Source: Sphaerotilus microaerophilus
Lineage (GTDB): Bacteria > Pseudomonadota > Gammaproteobacteria > Burkholderiales > Burkholderiaceae_C
Reading direction: 5' to 3'
Length of the DNA stretch: 64,000 bases
Assembly (NCBI RefSeq): GCF_023734135.1
Contig: NZ_AP025730.1
Coordinates: forward strand, 2,666,001-2,730,000
Shown here: positions 33,602-42,872 of the stretch, piece by piece
Numbering within the stretch: the first letter of the stretch is position 1
Layout: the number at the start of each line of letters is the position of its first letter
Position numbers and translations under genes: made by a program
Notes under the pieces: generated by a model
Told to the model about the DNA's origin: nothing
The model's input: the letters and a program-made list of their open reading frames with translations, nothing else
Databases searched by the model: none

Positions 33602-33955
33602 CTACTGAACCACCTGCATCTCGGTCACGGTGAACTTGCCCGCGTCGTTGATGACCTTGAACTTGACCTTGTCGCCAGCCTTCACCTTGTCGAGCATCGT
33701 CCTGTCCTTGACGACGAAGACCATGGTCATGCCCGGCATCTCGAGGTTCTTGATCTCACCATGCTTGAGGGTGACCTTGCCCGCTTCCTTGTCGACCTTG
33801 CGAACCTCGCCGTCTGTCAGGTCGGCGCCGTTCGTGGCTGCCGGGGTCGCGCTCTCTGGGTGGTGGGCTGAATGATCCTGTGCCTTTTGCTGGGCCACGG
33901 CGGGGCCGGCGAGCAGCGCGGAGCACAGGAGGGAGACGGCAAACACTTCTTTCAT
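33602..33955 (-). CDS. CusF-like periplasmic copper-binding protein (Trp site replaced by Met)
   Basis: The start at 33955 follows AAGGAG by seven nucleotides and gives 117 residues; an earlier TTG frame is less likely. After a signal peptide (to AVA, residue 21) and a His-containing linker (DHSAHH), the CusF-like beta-barrel has H65, M73, M76 and M78 (KHGEIKNLEMPGMTMVF). These match H36, W44, M47 and M49 of E. coli CusF at identical spacing, except that the capping tryptophan is methionine. This changes the predicted site from two-Met/His capped by Trp to a three-Met/His site. Cu(I) binding in the periplasm is inferred. Confidence 0.88.
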   Translation of the reverse strand: MKEVFAVSLLCSALLAGPAVAQQKAQDHSAHHPESATPAATNGADLTDGEVRKVDKEAGKVTLKHGEIKNLEMPGMTMVFVVKDRTMLDKVKAGDKVKFKVINDAGKFTVTEMQVVQ

Positions 33956-33997
33956 GAAGAACTCCTTGGTCAAGGTGGATGGATGGGTGGATGGGGG

Positions 33998-34501
33998 TCA
34001 GGGCGCAACGACGTGGATCGTGCCGACCATGCCGGCCTGGTAGTGGCCGGCGATCAGGCAGGCATACTCGAAGCGACCCGGGCGGTTGAAGGTCCAGATG
34101 ATCTGCGCGCCCCTGCCGGGGGGCACATGGGCCATGTAGGGCTCGTCGTGCTCCATGTCCGGGAACTTCAGCATCAGCTCGGCATGTTCGTCGTTGTCCT
34201 TGCGTGTGCCGATGACGAACTCGTGCATCACCTTGCCGACGTTGCGGTGGACGAACCGGATGGTCTCGCCGAGCCGCACGCGGATCCGATCCGGCTCGAA
34301 ACGCATCGTGTCGAGCATGCGCACCCGGATCGTGCGATTCACGGCCAGGGCATCCCCGGCGATGCCCCAGTCCTTCTGTTCCTTCCTGACCGGGCCGGAC
34401 TTGCCGGGGTGGATCCTGTCGCCATGGGCCCGCGCGAGCCCGGAGGCGCCCAGCAGGGCAGCGCTGACGACAAGGAGCAGCTGTCGCTTGTTCGAGTGCA
34501 T
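33998..34501 (-). CDS. Cupredoxin (type 1 copper protein)
   Basis: I place the start at 34501 (MHSNKRQL), eight nucleotides after AAAGGA, giving 167 residues; the open frame to 34537 adds 12 less likely codons. A signal peptide ends at ARAHGD. The blue-copper ligands are seen as His in KVMHEFVIG and the C-x4-H-x4-M cluster in YACLIAGHYQAGM. An insertion between strands (RKDNDEHAELMLKFPDMEHDE) is rich in acidic, His and Met residues. It should bind one copper and shuttle electrons or metal, possibly to or from the multicopper oxidase encoded 32 nt upstream. Confidence 0.9.
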   Translation of the reverse strand: MHSNKRQLLLVVSAALLGASGLARAHGDRIHPGKSGPVRKEQKDWGIAGDALAVNRTIRVRMLDTMRFEPDRIRVRLGETIRFVHRNVGKVMHEFVIGTRKDNDEHAELMLKFPDMEHDEPYMAHVPPGRGAQIIWTFNRPGRFEYACLIAGHYQAGMVGTIHVVAP

Positions 34502-34533
34502 GAGATGTCCTTTGGGGGCTGTGAGCGGGGGGT

Positions 34534-35961
34534 TCAATGGCCGCCGTGGCCACCGGTGGGCTTGCGCGCCTGGACTTCCACCTCCCGGGCGGGCTTCGCC
34601 GCAGGCGGCATGGCGCCGCCGCCGTCCGCGGGGCTACGGGCCGGTTCGGCCAGAGCGCCGGTCCACTCATAGGCCTGGGTGCCGGGCGGGTGGGGGTACC
34701 AGCCCGGGTCGCGGTAGTCGCCGCGCGGCTGGTCTGCGCGCACCTTGAGCACGCTGAACATGCCACCCATGCCCACCGAGCCGAACGGCCCGGTGCCGGT
34801 CATCATCGCCGCGGTGTTGTCGGGCAGGGGCATTTCCATCTCAGTCATGTCCTTCATGCCGCGTTCGCCCATCACCATGTAGTCGGGGATCAGCCGGGTG
34901 ATCTGCTTGGCCACGCCGCGGTGGTCCACGCCGATCATCGTCGGCACGTTGTGGCCCATCGCGTTCATCGTGTGGTGGCTCTTGTGGCAGTGGAAGGCCC
35001 AGTCGCCCTCCTCGTCGGCCAGGAAGTCGATCTGCCGCATCTGGCCGACGGCGATGTCGGTCGTGACCTCGTACATCCGGGTGCTCTTGGGCGTGGGGCC
35101 ACCGTCGGTGCCCGTGACGAGGAACTCGTGCCCGTGCAGGTGGATCGGGTGGTTGGTCATCGTCAGGTTGCCCACGCGGATGCGCACCCGGTCGTTTTTG
35201 CGCACCACCAGCGGATCGATGCCCGGAAAGATCCGGCTGTTCCAGGCCCAGAGGTTGAAGTCCAGCATCGTCATGATCTTGGGCGTGTAGGCGCCCGGGT
35301 CGATGTCGAAGGCATTGAGCAGGAAACAGAAGTCCCGGTCCACCTCATCGATCAGGGGGTGCTTCGCCTTCGGGTGGGTGATCCACAGCCCCATCATCCC
35401 CATCGCCATCTGCACCATCTCGTCGGCGTGTGGGTGGTACATGAAGGTGCCGGGGCGGCGGGCGACGAACTCGTAGACGAAGGTCTTGCCCGGCGGGATG
35501 CCCGGCTGCGTCAGGCCGGTGACGCCGTCCATGCCGTTGGGCAGGCGCTGGCCGTGCCAGTGCACGCTGTGCAGCTCGCCGAGCTTGTTGGTGACGAAGA
35601 TGCGCACGCGGTCGCCCTCCACCACCTCGATCGTCGGCCCCGGGCTCTGGCCGTTGTAGCCCCAGAGGTGGGCCTTGAAGCCCGGCGCCATCTCGCGCAC
35701 CACCGGTTCGGCGACGAGGTGGAACTCCTTGACGCCGTTGTTCATGCGCCAGGGCAGGGTCCAGCCATTGAGCGTGACCACCGGGTTGTAGGGCCGCCCG
35801 GTACCGGGCACGAGCGGCGGCATGGTGTCGGGCCGGGTCTGGAGGACCGGCTCCGGCAGGGCCGCCATGGCCACCCGGCTGACGGAGGCCGCCGCCACGG
35901 CCGCGGTGATGGCGCCCGTCATGGCACCGGCCCTGCCGAGCATCTTGCGTCGGGAAAGCAT
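34534..35961 (-). CDS. Multicopper oxidase, Tat-exported (CueO/CopA-type)
   Basis: The start at 35961 gives the twin-arginine leader MLSRRKMLGRAG, seven nucleotides after AAGGA, and 475 residues; TTG/ATG starts upstream are also in frame. All four copper motifs are present: HWHGQ and YHPHADE in the N-terminal domain, HPIHLHGHE and HCHKSHHTMNAM in the C-terminal domain, the last holding the type 1 Cys, His and axial Met. It should oxidise periplasmic Cu(I) to Cu(II) with oxygen. The C-terminal tail (PPAAKPAREVEVQARKP) is unstructured. It lies between the TolC-type and cupredoxin genes. Confidence 0.93.
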   Translation of the reverse strand: MLSRRKMLGRAGAMTGAITAAVAAASVSRVAMAALPEPVLQTRPDTMPPLVPGTGRPYNPVVTLNGWTLPWRMNNGVKEFHLVAEPVVREMAPGFKAHLWGYNGQSPGPTIEVVEGDRVRIFVTNKLGELHSVHWHGQRLPNGMDGVTGLTQPGIPPGKTFVYEFVARRPGTFMYHPHADEMVQMAMGMMGLWITHPKAKHPLIDEVDRDFCFLLNAFDIDPGAYTPKIMTMLDFNLWAWNSRIFPGIDPLVVRKNDRVRIRVGNLTMTNHPIHLHGHEFLVTGTDGGPTPKSTRMYEVTTDIAVGQMRQIDFLADEEGDWAFHCHKSHHTMNAMGHNVPTMIGVDHRGVAKQITRLIPDYMVMGERGMKDMTEMEMPLPDNTAAMMTGTGPFGSVGMGGMFSVLKVRADQPRGDYRDPGWYPHPPGTQAYEWTGALAEPARSPADGGGAMPPAAKPAREVEVQARKPTGGHGGH

Positions 35962-35999
35962 GGGGGAGTCCTTCATGTGCTCGTGTTCAGTGCTCGTGT

Positions 36000-37460
36000 T
36001 CAATGGCCCGCGGGCTGTGCCGCCGCGGTCGTACCGGCGGGGCCGGCAGCGGCGGCCAGGTCGGGCTTGCCGATCAGGGCCATGTCGAGGTCGGCCTGGG
36101 CGATCCAGAAGTCGCGCAGCGCCTCGATGGAGGCGTTGACCGTGGCGATCTGCGTGCGGGCATCGGCCAGCAGTTCGAAAACGCCGATCAGCATGCCGTT
36201 GTAGCGCAGCAGGTTCTCCTCGGCGATGCGCTGGCTCAGCGGCACGATCTCGTCGCGGTGGTGGCGGGCGATGTCATAGGCCGAGCGGTAGCCGGTGTAG
36301 GCTTCCCGGACCTCGGAGCGGGCGTTGATCGCGGTCTGCGCGGCGCGGTGCAGTGCCTGCATGTAGATGGCTTCGGCCCGCGCGACGCGCGCGTCGCCCC
36401 AGTCGAACAGCGGTAGCTCGACGCTGATCTCCCAGCCGCGCTGCGTGGGGGCCTCGTTCGAGCTGTTGCGCAGCAGCCCGAGTTCCAGCACGTTGACGAA
36501 GCGGGTCGTGCGCGTCAGGCCCAGATGGCGCGCCGTCTGCTCGGCGGCGAGCTTCGCCCCCTGCACGTCCAGCCGCTGCGCCAGTGCCACCGGTTCGATG
36601 TCGGGCAACTCCAGCGGCGCCTGGGGCAGGTCGGGCAGGCGCTGCGGCAGCATGAACTGCGTCTGCGGCCCCCACAGGCCGAGCAGGCGCGTCAGGCGCT
36701 CACGGGTCGAGCGCTGCGCCTGCTGTGCCTGCGCCAGCCGCAGCGTCGCGTCGGCATGGAAGCCCTGTTCGCGCGCCCGCTGCAGCTTGTTGAAGTTGCC
36801 GACCTGCTCCATGCGGCGCGCCAGCTCGGCACCGGCATCGGCCGCCTGCGCCACCTGCCGCATGTAGCGCAGGGTTTCCTCCGCCGCGAGGGCCTGGAAA
36901 TAGGCCTTGCGCGTATCGGCCGCCAGGCTCAGCACGTCGAGGGCCACCCGGCCCTGCGCGTCCTGCAGGCGCCGCGCCTCCAGGCGCTGGACCATCGGCA
37001 TGGCCAGCAGGCGCGCGAGGTTGATGTGCAGGCTGCGCTCGATTTCCCGTTCGTCGCCCCGGCTGGAGCGCCCGAAGCTGAATCCCGGGTTGGGCAGGCG
37101 CGCGGCCTGCACGATCTCGGCCTCGGTGATGCCGAGTTCCTGGAAGCGGGCCTGCAGGCCGCGGTTGTTGAGCAGCGCCAGCTGCACGGCGTCGTCCACC
37201 GTGAGCGGCCTGGCCAGCAGTTCCGAGACGCGCTGCGCGATGCTGTCGAGGTCGGCTTCGCTGCGCGCCCAGCGCAGCTCCTTGCCGAGGTGCTGCCGAG
37301 CAGCCTGCTCGACAGGGCCGAAGCCTCCGTCGGGGCTGAAGCCGGCACAGCCCCCCAGCAGGACCGCGCCGGCCACGAGCGCGGCGAGGTGCCCGCGCCG
37401 CGGCGCTCGCGGGGCGGTGCCGGGAAGCCGGAGGTCCGGATGCATGGCGAAGGTCCTCAT
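36000..37460 (-). CDS. TolC-family outer-membrane lipoprotein
   Basis: The 486-residue frame begins with an ATG that overlaps the stop of the preceding gene (ATGA); an alternative ATG at 37445 has a better GAGGA site. The leader ends in the lipobox LLGGC, and the body has two outer-membrane-efflux-like repeats with long helices (about 75-270 and 290-470). Members in copper clusters are often found without their own pump; here it precedes the multicopper oxidase gene. It might serve the cusBA pump on the other strand or a solitary role. The His-free coiled coil gives no substrate clue. Confidence 0.88.
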   Translation of the reverse strand: MRTFAMHPDLRLPGTAPRAPRRGHLAALVAGAVLLGGCAGFSPDGGFGPVEQAARQHLGKELRWARSEADLDSIAQRVSELLARPLTVDDAVQLALLNNRGLQARFQELGITEAEIVQAARLPNPGFSFGRSSRGDEREIERSLHINLARLLAMPMVQRLEARRLQDAQGRVALDVLSLAADTRKAYFQALAAEETLRYMRQVAQAADAGAELARRMEQVGNFNKLQRAREQGFHADATLRLAQAQQAQRSTRERLTRLLGLWGPQTQFMLPQRLPDLPQAPLELPDIEPVALAQRLDVQGAKLAAEQTARHLGLTRTTRFVNVLELGLLRNSSNEAPTQRGWEISVELPLFDWGDARVARAEAIYMQALHRAAQTAINARSEVREAYTGYRSAYDIARHHRDEIVPLSQRIAEENLLRYNGMLIGVFELLADARTQIATVNASIEALRDFWIAQADLDMALIGKPDLAAAAGPAGTTAAAQPAGH

Positions 37461-37882
37461 GGCTGCGAGAGGTGTTGCGGAGGGTGGTGCAGGTGGCCGC
37501 CCTGTCCGGGCGGCTTCGCCGCGGGAGGTGCCGATGAGGGAGGTGCCGATGCGGGACGTGCCGACGCAGGAGGTGCCGACGTCGGCGGATCGGCCTGCTG
37601 GGCTTCGCGCGCATAGACCCGCCAGCCGCCGATGCGTGCGACCGCGTCATTGGCGTCACGCCATGGCAGGGTCTTCTCGTCGCCCAGCCGCCGGTAGGGC
37701 GCCGTGGCGGACTCATAGCGCAGGGCCGGCACGGTGGCCTGCGGATCGAAGGGGTCGGGGCGGCGGACGGTGGGCATGGGCTGCGCCAGCGCCTGGGTCA
37801 GTGCCTGGACTGTGAGGAACGCCGAGAGCAACAGGCTCGGCACCGTCCGCGGAAGGCGCCGCAGCGGCATCGTGGGATGCAT
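37457..37882 (-). CDS. Small exported protein of the copper operon, Pro/Ala-rich tail
   Basis: The start at 37882 (MHPTMPLRR), after a GAGG site, gives 141 residues with a signal peptide ending in ALAQ. The middle (RRPDPFDPQATVPALRYESA to LPWRDANDAVARIGGWRVYA, about 45-95) is conserved in my recollection of similar clusters, where such proteins are found just before the TolC-type gene. The tail is a degenerate Pro/Ala/Ser repeat (PPASARPASAPPSSAPPAA) ending in a His cluster (GGHLHHPPQH). The function is unknown. Its stop overlaps the TolC-type start by 4 nt, so the two are probably coupled. Confidence 0.65.
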   Translation of the reverse strand: MHPTMPLRRLPRTVPSLLLSAFLTVQALTQALAQPMPTVRRPDPFDPQATVPALRYESATAPYRRLGDEKTLPWRDANDAVARIGGWRVYAREAQQADPPTSAPPASARPASAPPSSAPPAAKPPGQGGHLHHPPQHLSQP

Positions 37883-37982
37883 GGAAACCTCGTGTGAACG
37901 CCGGGTGGCGTCGGCAGGGCAGCGCCGACGGACCTGATGCGGCGGGCAGGCGCGTGCTTGCACGCAGCCAGCGTCCCGCCGC

Positions 37983-38465
37983 CTACACGCGGGCGGTGCG
38001 AGGGGGGCGGTCAGGGCCGCCGGCCGAGAAGGGGTCGACCGTGGCGGCCACAGGAGAGAACGTCGCCGCCGTGGCCTCGACGACAGGCAGGGCCGGCAGG
38101 GTGCTCATGAGCGCGCCGGTCGAGCAGCATGAGCCGCAGACGTTGCACTTGTGCGTGTCGGCGGAACCCGCCTTGGCCTGTGCTGCACTGCTGTGCTCCC
38201 CAGGGCCGGGGGAGGCGGTCAGGGCGTCGTGGGCGCCTGAATGTTCATGGGCCATGCCCGCCTCAGCGCCATGATGGTCGTGGCCGGCAGGTGCTGCTGT
38301 GTGGTCGGCCTTGGCCACCGCCACGGCATCGGCCACGGCCACCGCCACCGCCACATCACCATGGTGCTTCGGCCCACAGAACGCCATGGTTGCCGCTGCG
38401 CTGGCCTGAGCGGGAATCGCCAGCGCCAGCAACCAGACCAACAGGGTTCGGATCAGCCCATCCAT
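37983..38465 (-). CDS. Exported His/Cys-rich protein heading the minus-strand copper operon
   Basis: The 160-residue protein has a signal peptide (to about ASA, residue 23), then a low-complexity Ala/Val/His region (AVAVAVADAVAVAKADH, GHDHHG, HEHSGAH) and a cysteine cluster HKCNVCGSCC near residue 115, followed by a hydrophobic C-terminal part. The clustered His and Cys make a metal-binding role plausible. The repetitive GCC-rich coding stretch at 38310-38355 could vary in length by slippage. It is the first gene of the presumed operon running to 33218. No domain is recognised. Confidence 0.62.
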   Translation of the reverse strand: MDGLIRTLLVWLLALAIPAQASAAATMAFCGPKHHGDVAVAVAVADAVAVAKADHTAAPAGHDHHGAEAGMAHEHSGAHDALTASPGPGEHSSAAQAKAGSADTHKCNVCGSCCSTGALMSTLPALPVVEATAATFSPVAATVDPFSAGGPDRPPRTARV

Positions 38466-38635
38466 CCCTGCACTGTACCGCGCTGCGCAACCCAGGCCCG
38501 GGCCAGGTTTTCCCGGCCCGGTTCCTGATGTGGAGCCCGGCCTGGCGGCGGGCCCGCCGGATCGGCACCTCCCGTGGCTCGGTGCGGGCGGGCTAGGACT
38601 CCCACCAGTGGCGCAGGGCGCCCGCTTGGCGCAAC

Positions 38636-38655
38636 CTTGTGAACCCCGTCACAAG
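38636..38655. promoter_or_regulatory. Perfect CRP/FNR-type palindrome before the acyl-CoA synthetase
   Basis: CTTGTGA-ACCCCG-TCACAAG is a perfect 20-bp inverted repeat whose core TGTGA-N6-TCACA equals the E. coli CRP consensus. It ends 19 nt before the start codon of the synthetase, close to the AAGGAGG ribosome site. This is too near for classical activation of that gene, so repression, or action on the divergent copper operon 170 nt to the left, is possible. The cognate regulator is not in the window. Confidence 0.6.
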
Positions 38656-38674
38656 CCAATGGCAAGGAGGCACG

Positions 38675-40353
38675 ATGAGCGAGCCGCTCCCATCCCTGCT
38701 CGATCACGCGCTGGCGCACGAAGCTGCCCACGCGGAGTTCGTCTACCTGACCCAGCCCCTGGGCGACGGGCGGGTGGTGCACTACACCTGGGCCCAGTTG
38801 ATGGACGAGGCGCGGCGCATGGCCGCCCACCTGCAGGGACGGGGGTTCGAGCCCGGCTCGCGCATCGCGATCCTGTCGAAGAACTGCGCCCACTTCATCA
38901 TCGCCGAGCTGGCGATCTGGATGGCTGGCCACACCACGGTGGCCATCTTCCCCACCGAGACGGCCGAGACGGTGCGCTTCGTGCTGGAGCACAGCGAGGC
39001 CAGCCTGCTCTTCGTGGGCAAGCTCGACGCCTGGCCCCAGCAGGCCGGGGGGGTGCCCATGGGCCTGCCGCGCATCGCCCTGCCGCTGGCGCCCGAGAAT
39101 GACTTCGAGGGCTGGGACGAGGTCATCGCCCGCACCCCGCCCCTGCCCGGGCGGCCCCGGCGCGCGCCGGACGACCTGGCGATGCTGATGTACACCTCCG
39201 GCTCCACCGGCACGCCCAAGGGCGTGATGGTCAGCTTCGCGGCCATCACCCGCGCCGGCGAGGGCATCGCCCAGGACCTGCGCGGGCGCGTCGGCCAGGA
39301 CGCGCCCAACCGCATGCTGTCCTACCTGCCGCTGGCGCACAGCTTCGAGCGCTCCTGGGTGGAGGCCTTCACGCTGGTGGACGGGCGCACGCAGGTGTTC
39401 TTCGCCGAGTCGATCGACACCTTCGTGCAGGACCTGCAGCGCGCCCGCCCGACGCTGTTCATCTCGGTGCCGCGGCTGTGGCTCAAGTTCCAGCAGGGCG
39501 TGTTCGCCAAGATGCCGCCGGCCCGGCTCGATCGCCTGCTGCGCATCCCGCTGCTGGGCCGGCTCGTTGCCCGCAAGATCCGCCGGGGCCTGGGCCTGGA
39601 CGAGGTGGTGATGGCCGGCAGCGGCTCGGCGCCCATCCCGGCCGAGCTGATCGCCTGGTACCGCCGCATCGGCCTGGCGCTGTACGAGGGCTACGGCATG
39701 ACCGAGGACAGCTCCTACTCGCACTCCTCGAGCGCCGAGTTCAACGCCCCCGGCTACGTGGGCGTGCCGATGGCCGGCGTGCAGGTCAGGCTCAGCCCCG
39801 AGGGGGAGATCCTCATCAAGTCGCCTGGCCAGTTCACCGGCTACTACAAGCGCCCGGACCTGGATGCCGATGCCTTCACCGAGGACGGCTTCTTCCGCAC
39901 CGGTGACCTGGGCGAGCGCCGCCCCGACGGGCTGCTCAAGATCACCGGCCGCGCCAAGGAGCTGTTCAAGACCGCCAAGGGCAAGTACGTGGCGCCCGCC
40001 CCGATCGAGAACCACCTCAACGCCCACCCCATGATCGAGCTGGCGCTGGTCTCCGGCGTGGGCCAGCCCTCGGCCTACGCGATGGTCATGCTGGCCGAGC
40101 ACCTGCGTCCACGCACGAGCGACGCGGCCCTGCGCCAGGAGGTGCAGGCCGCGTTGACGCAGCTGCTGGAGGACGTCAACCGCCGCGTGTCCGACTACGA
40201 GCAGCTGCACATGATCGTGGTGGCGCGCGAGCCCTGGTCGATCGAGAACGGCCTGCTGACGCCCACCATGAAGATCCGCCGCCACCGCATCGAGGCCGCC
40301 GTGGGCGCCGACGTCGAGCGCTGGTACGCCTCCGGCGCCAAGGTGCACTGGGC

Positions 40354-40357
<4 letters not shown>
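38675..40357 (+). CDS. AMP-binding long-chain acyl-CoA synthetase family protein
   Basis: An AAGGAGG site precedes the ATG at 38675, giving 560 residues. The adenylate-forming signatures are all present: [15 protein letters not shown] (P-loop), [21 protein letters not shown], and the [20 protein letters not shown] hinge with the catalytic lysine region. It activates a carboxylic acid to an acyl-adenylate and then to the CoA thioester. The substrate is unknown; the sequence pattern is of the long-chain FadD15/AcsL group. The ThDP enzyme downstream overlaps by 4 nt (GTGA), implying that both act on one pathway. Confidence 0.9.
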
Positions 40358-42123
<1,766 letters not shown>

Positions 42124-42157
42124 GGATCGTCTGGAGCCCGCGCCAGGAGGGGGCGGC

Positions 42158-42859
42158 CTACCGGCAGGACTCGGCCAGCCTCGGCACCGGCCGGGTGCTG
42201 GCGGAGAACGGGTCGAGCCCGGCGGCACGGCTCTCGCGCGTGTCGGCGCAGTCGCGCCCGATCCGGTAGCGCCGTCGGCCGTCACCGCGGTCCTCCTCGG
42301 CCACGGCGGTCGGGCCGGCGTCCAGGGCGCGTTCGACGGGGTTTCCCCGAGCGATGGACGAGTTGCTGCGCGGGTCGCGGAGGGCCTGGCCGGCCGGCGA
42401 GGGGGCCCCTTCGGGGGCTTGACCCGGCGCCACGCGGCCGGGCCGTGGCAGCTCCAGCCGCAGTGGTGGCGGGTGGGATGCCGCCGGCTCCGATGGCCGC
42501 GGCGGCGCCACGGTGATGGCCTGTCGGGTTTGTGGGGCCTGGGGGGGCCGCAGGGGCGTGGTCAGGTCGGGGCGGGTCGGTTCCCGGCGCACCGGCGGTG
42601 GCGCGAGCGGTGGGCGTTCCGGCGGCCGCTCGCTGCGGGGACGGGGGTCGCGCTCCCTGGCGGCTTCAGGCGGGGATGGCGGCGGCTGCGCGATCCAGCG
42701 CAGCAGCAACCGCTGAGGCGGCACGGCGGTGGACCGCACCGGCCGGCTGGCCCACTGCAGCCCGATGAGCGCCGCGCCGTGCAGCAGCAGCACCGCCAGC
42801 ATCAGCCGCCGCGGCGAGCGGGGCACGCGCCAAGGCGGCGCAGTGCCGGGATGGTTCAT
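42158..42859 (-). CDS. Pro/Arg-rich one-TM protein, unknown
   Basis: The 233-residue protein has one membrane helix near the N-terminus (LMLAVLLLHGAALIGLQWA, about 19-37) and a long Pro/Arg-rich periplasmic stretch, a layout like TonB or other periplasm-spanning proteins, but no TonB C-terminal domain can be seen. The C-terminal 60 residues (RRYRIGRDCADTRESRAAGL) contain two cysteines (CADTR and final ESCR). It lies 13 nt downstream of the protease-barrel gene on the same strand and is probably co-transcribed with it. I do not recognise a family. Confidence 0.6.
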   Translation of the reverse strand: MNHPGTAPPWRVPRSPRRLMLAVLLLHGAALIGLQWASRPVRSTAVPPQRLLLRWIAQPPPSPPEAARERDPRPRSERPPERPPLAPPPVRREPTRPDLTTPLRPPQAPQTRQAITVAPPRPSEPAASHPPPLRLELPRPGRVAPGQAPEGAPSPAGQALRDPRSNSSIARGNPVERALDAGPTAVAEEDRGDGRRRYRIGRDCADTRESRAAGLDPFSASTRPVPRLAESCR

Positions 42860-42872
42860 GCCTGCCGTAGCG

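Noticed and set aside
34537..36204. A 555-codon plus-strand open frame over the multicopper oxidase
   Set aside because: All copper motifs read on the minus strand.
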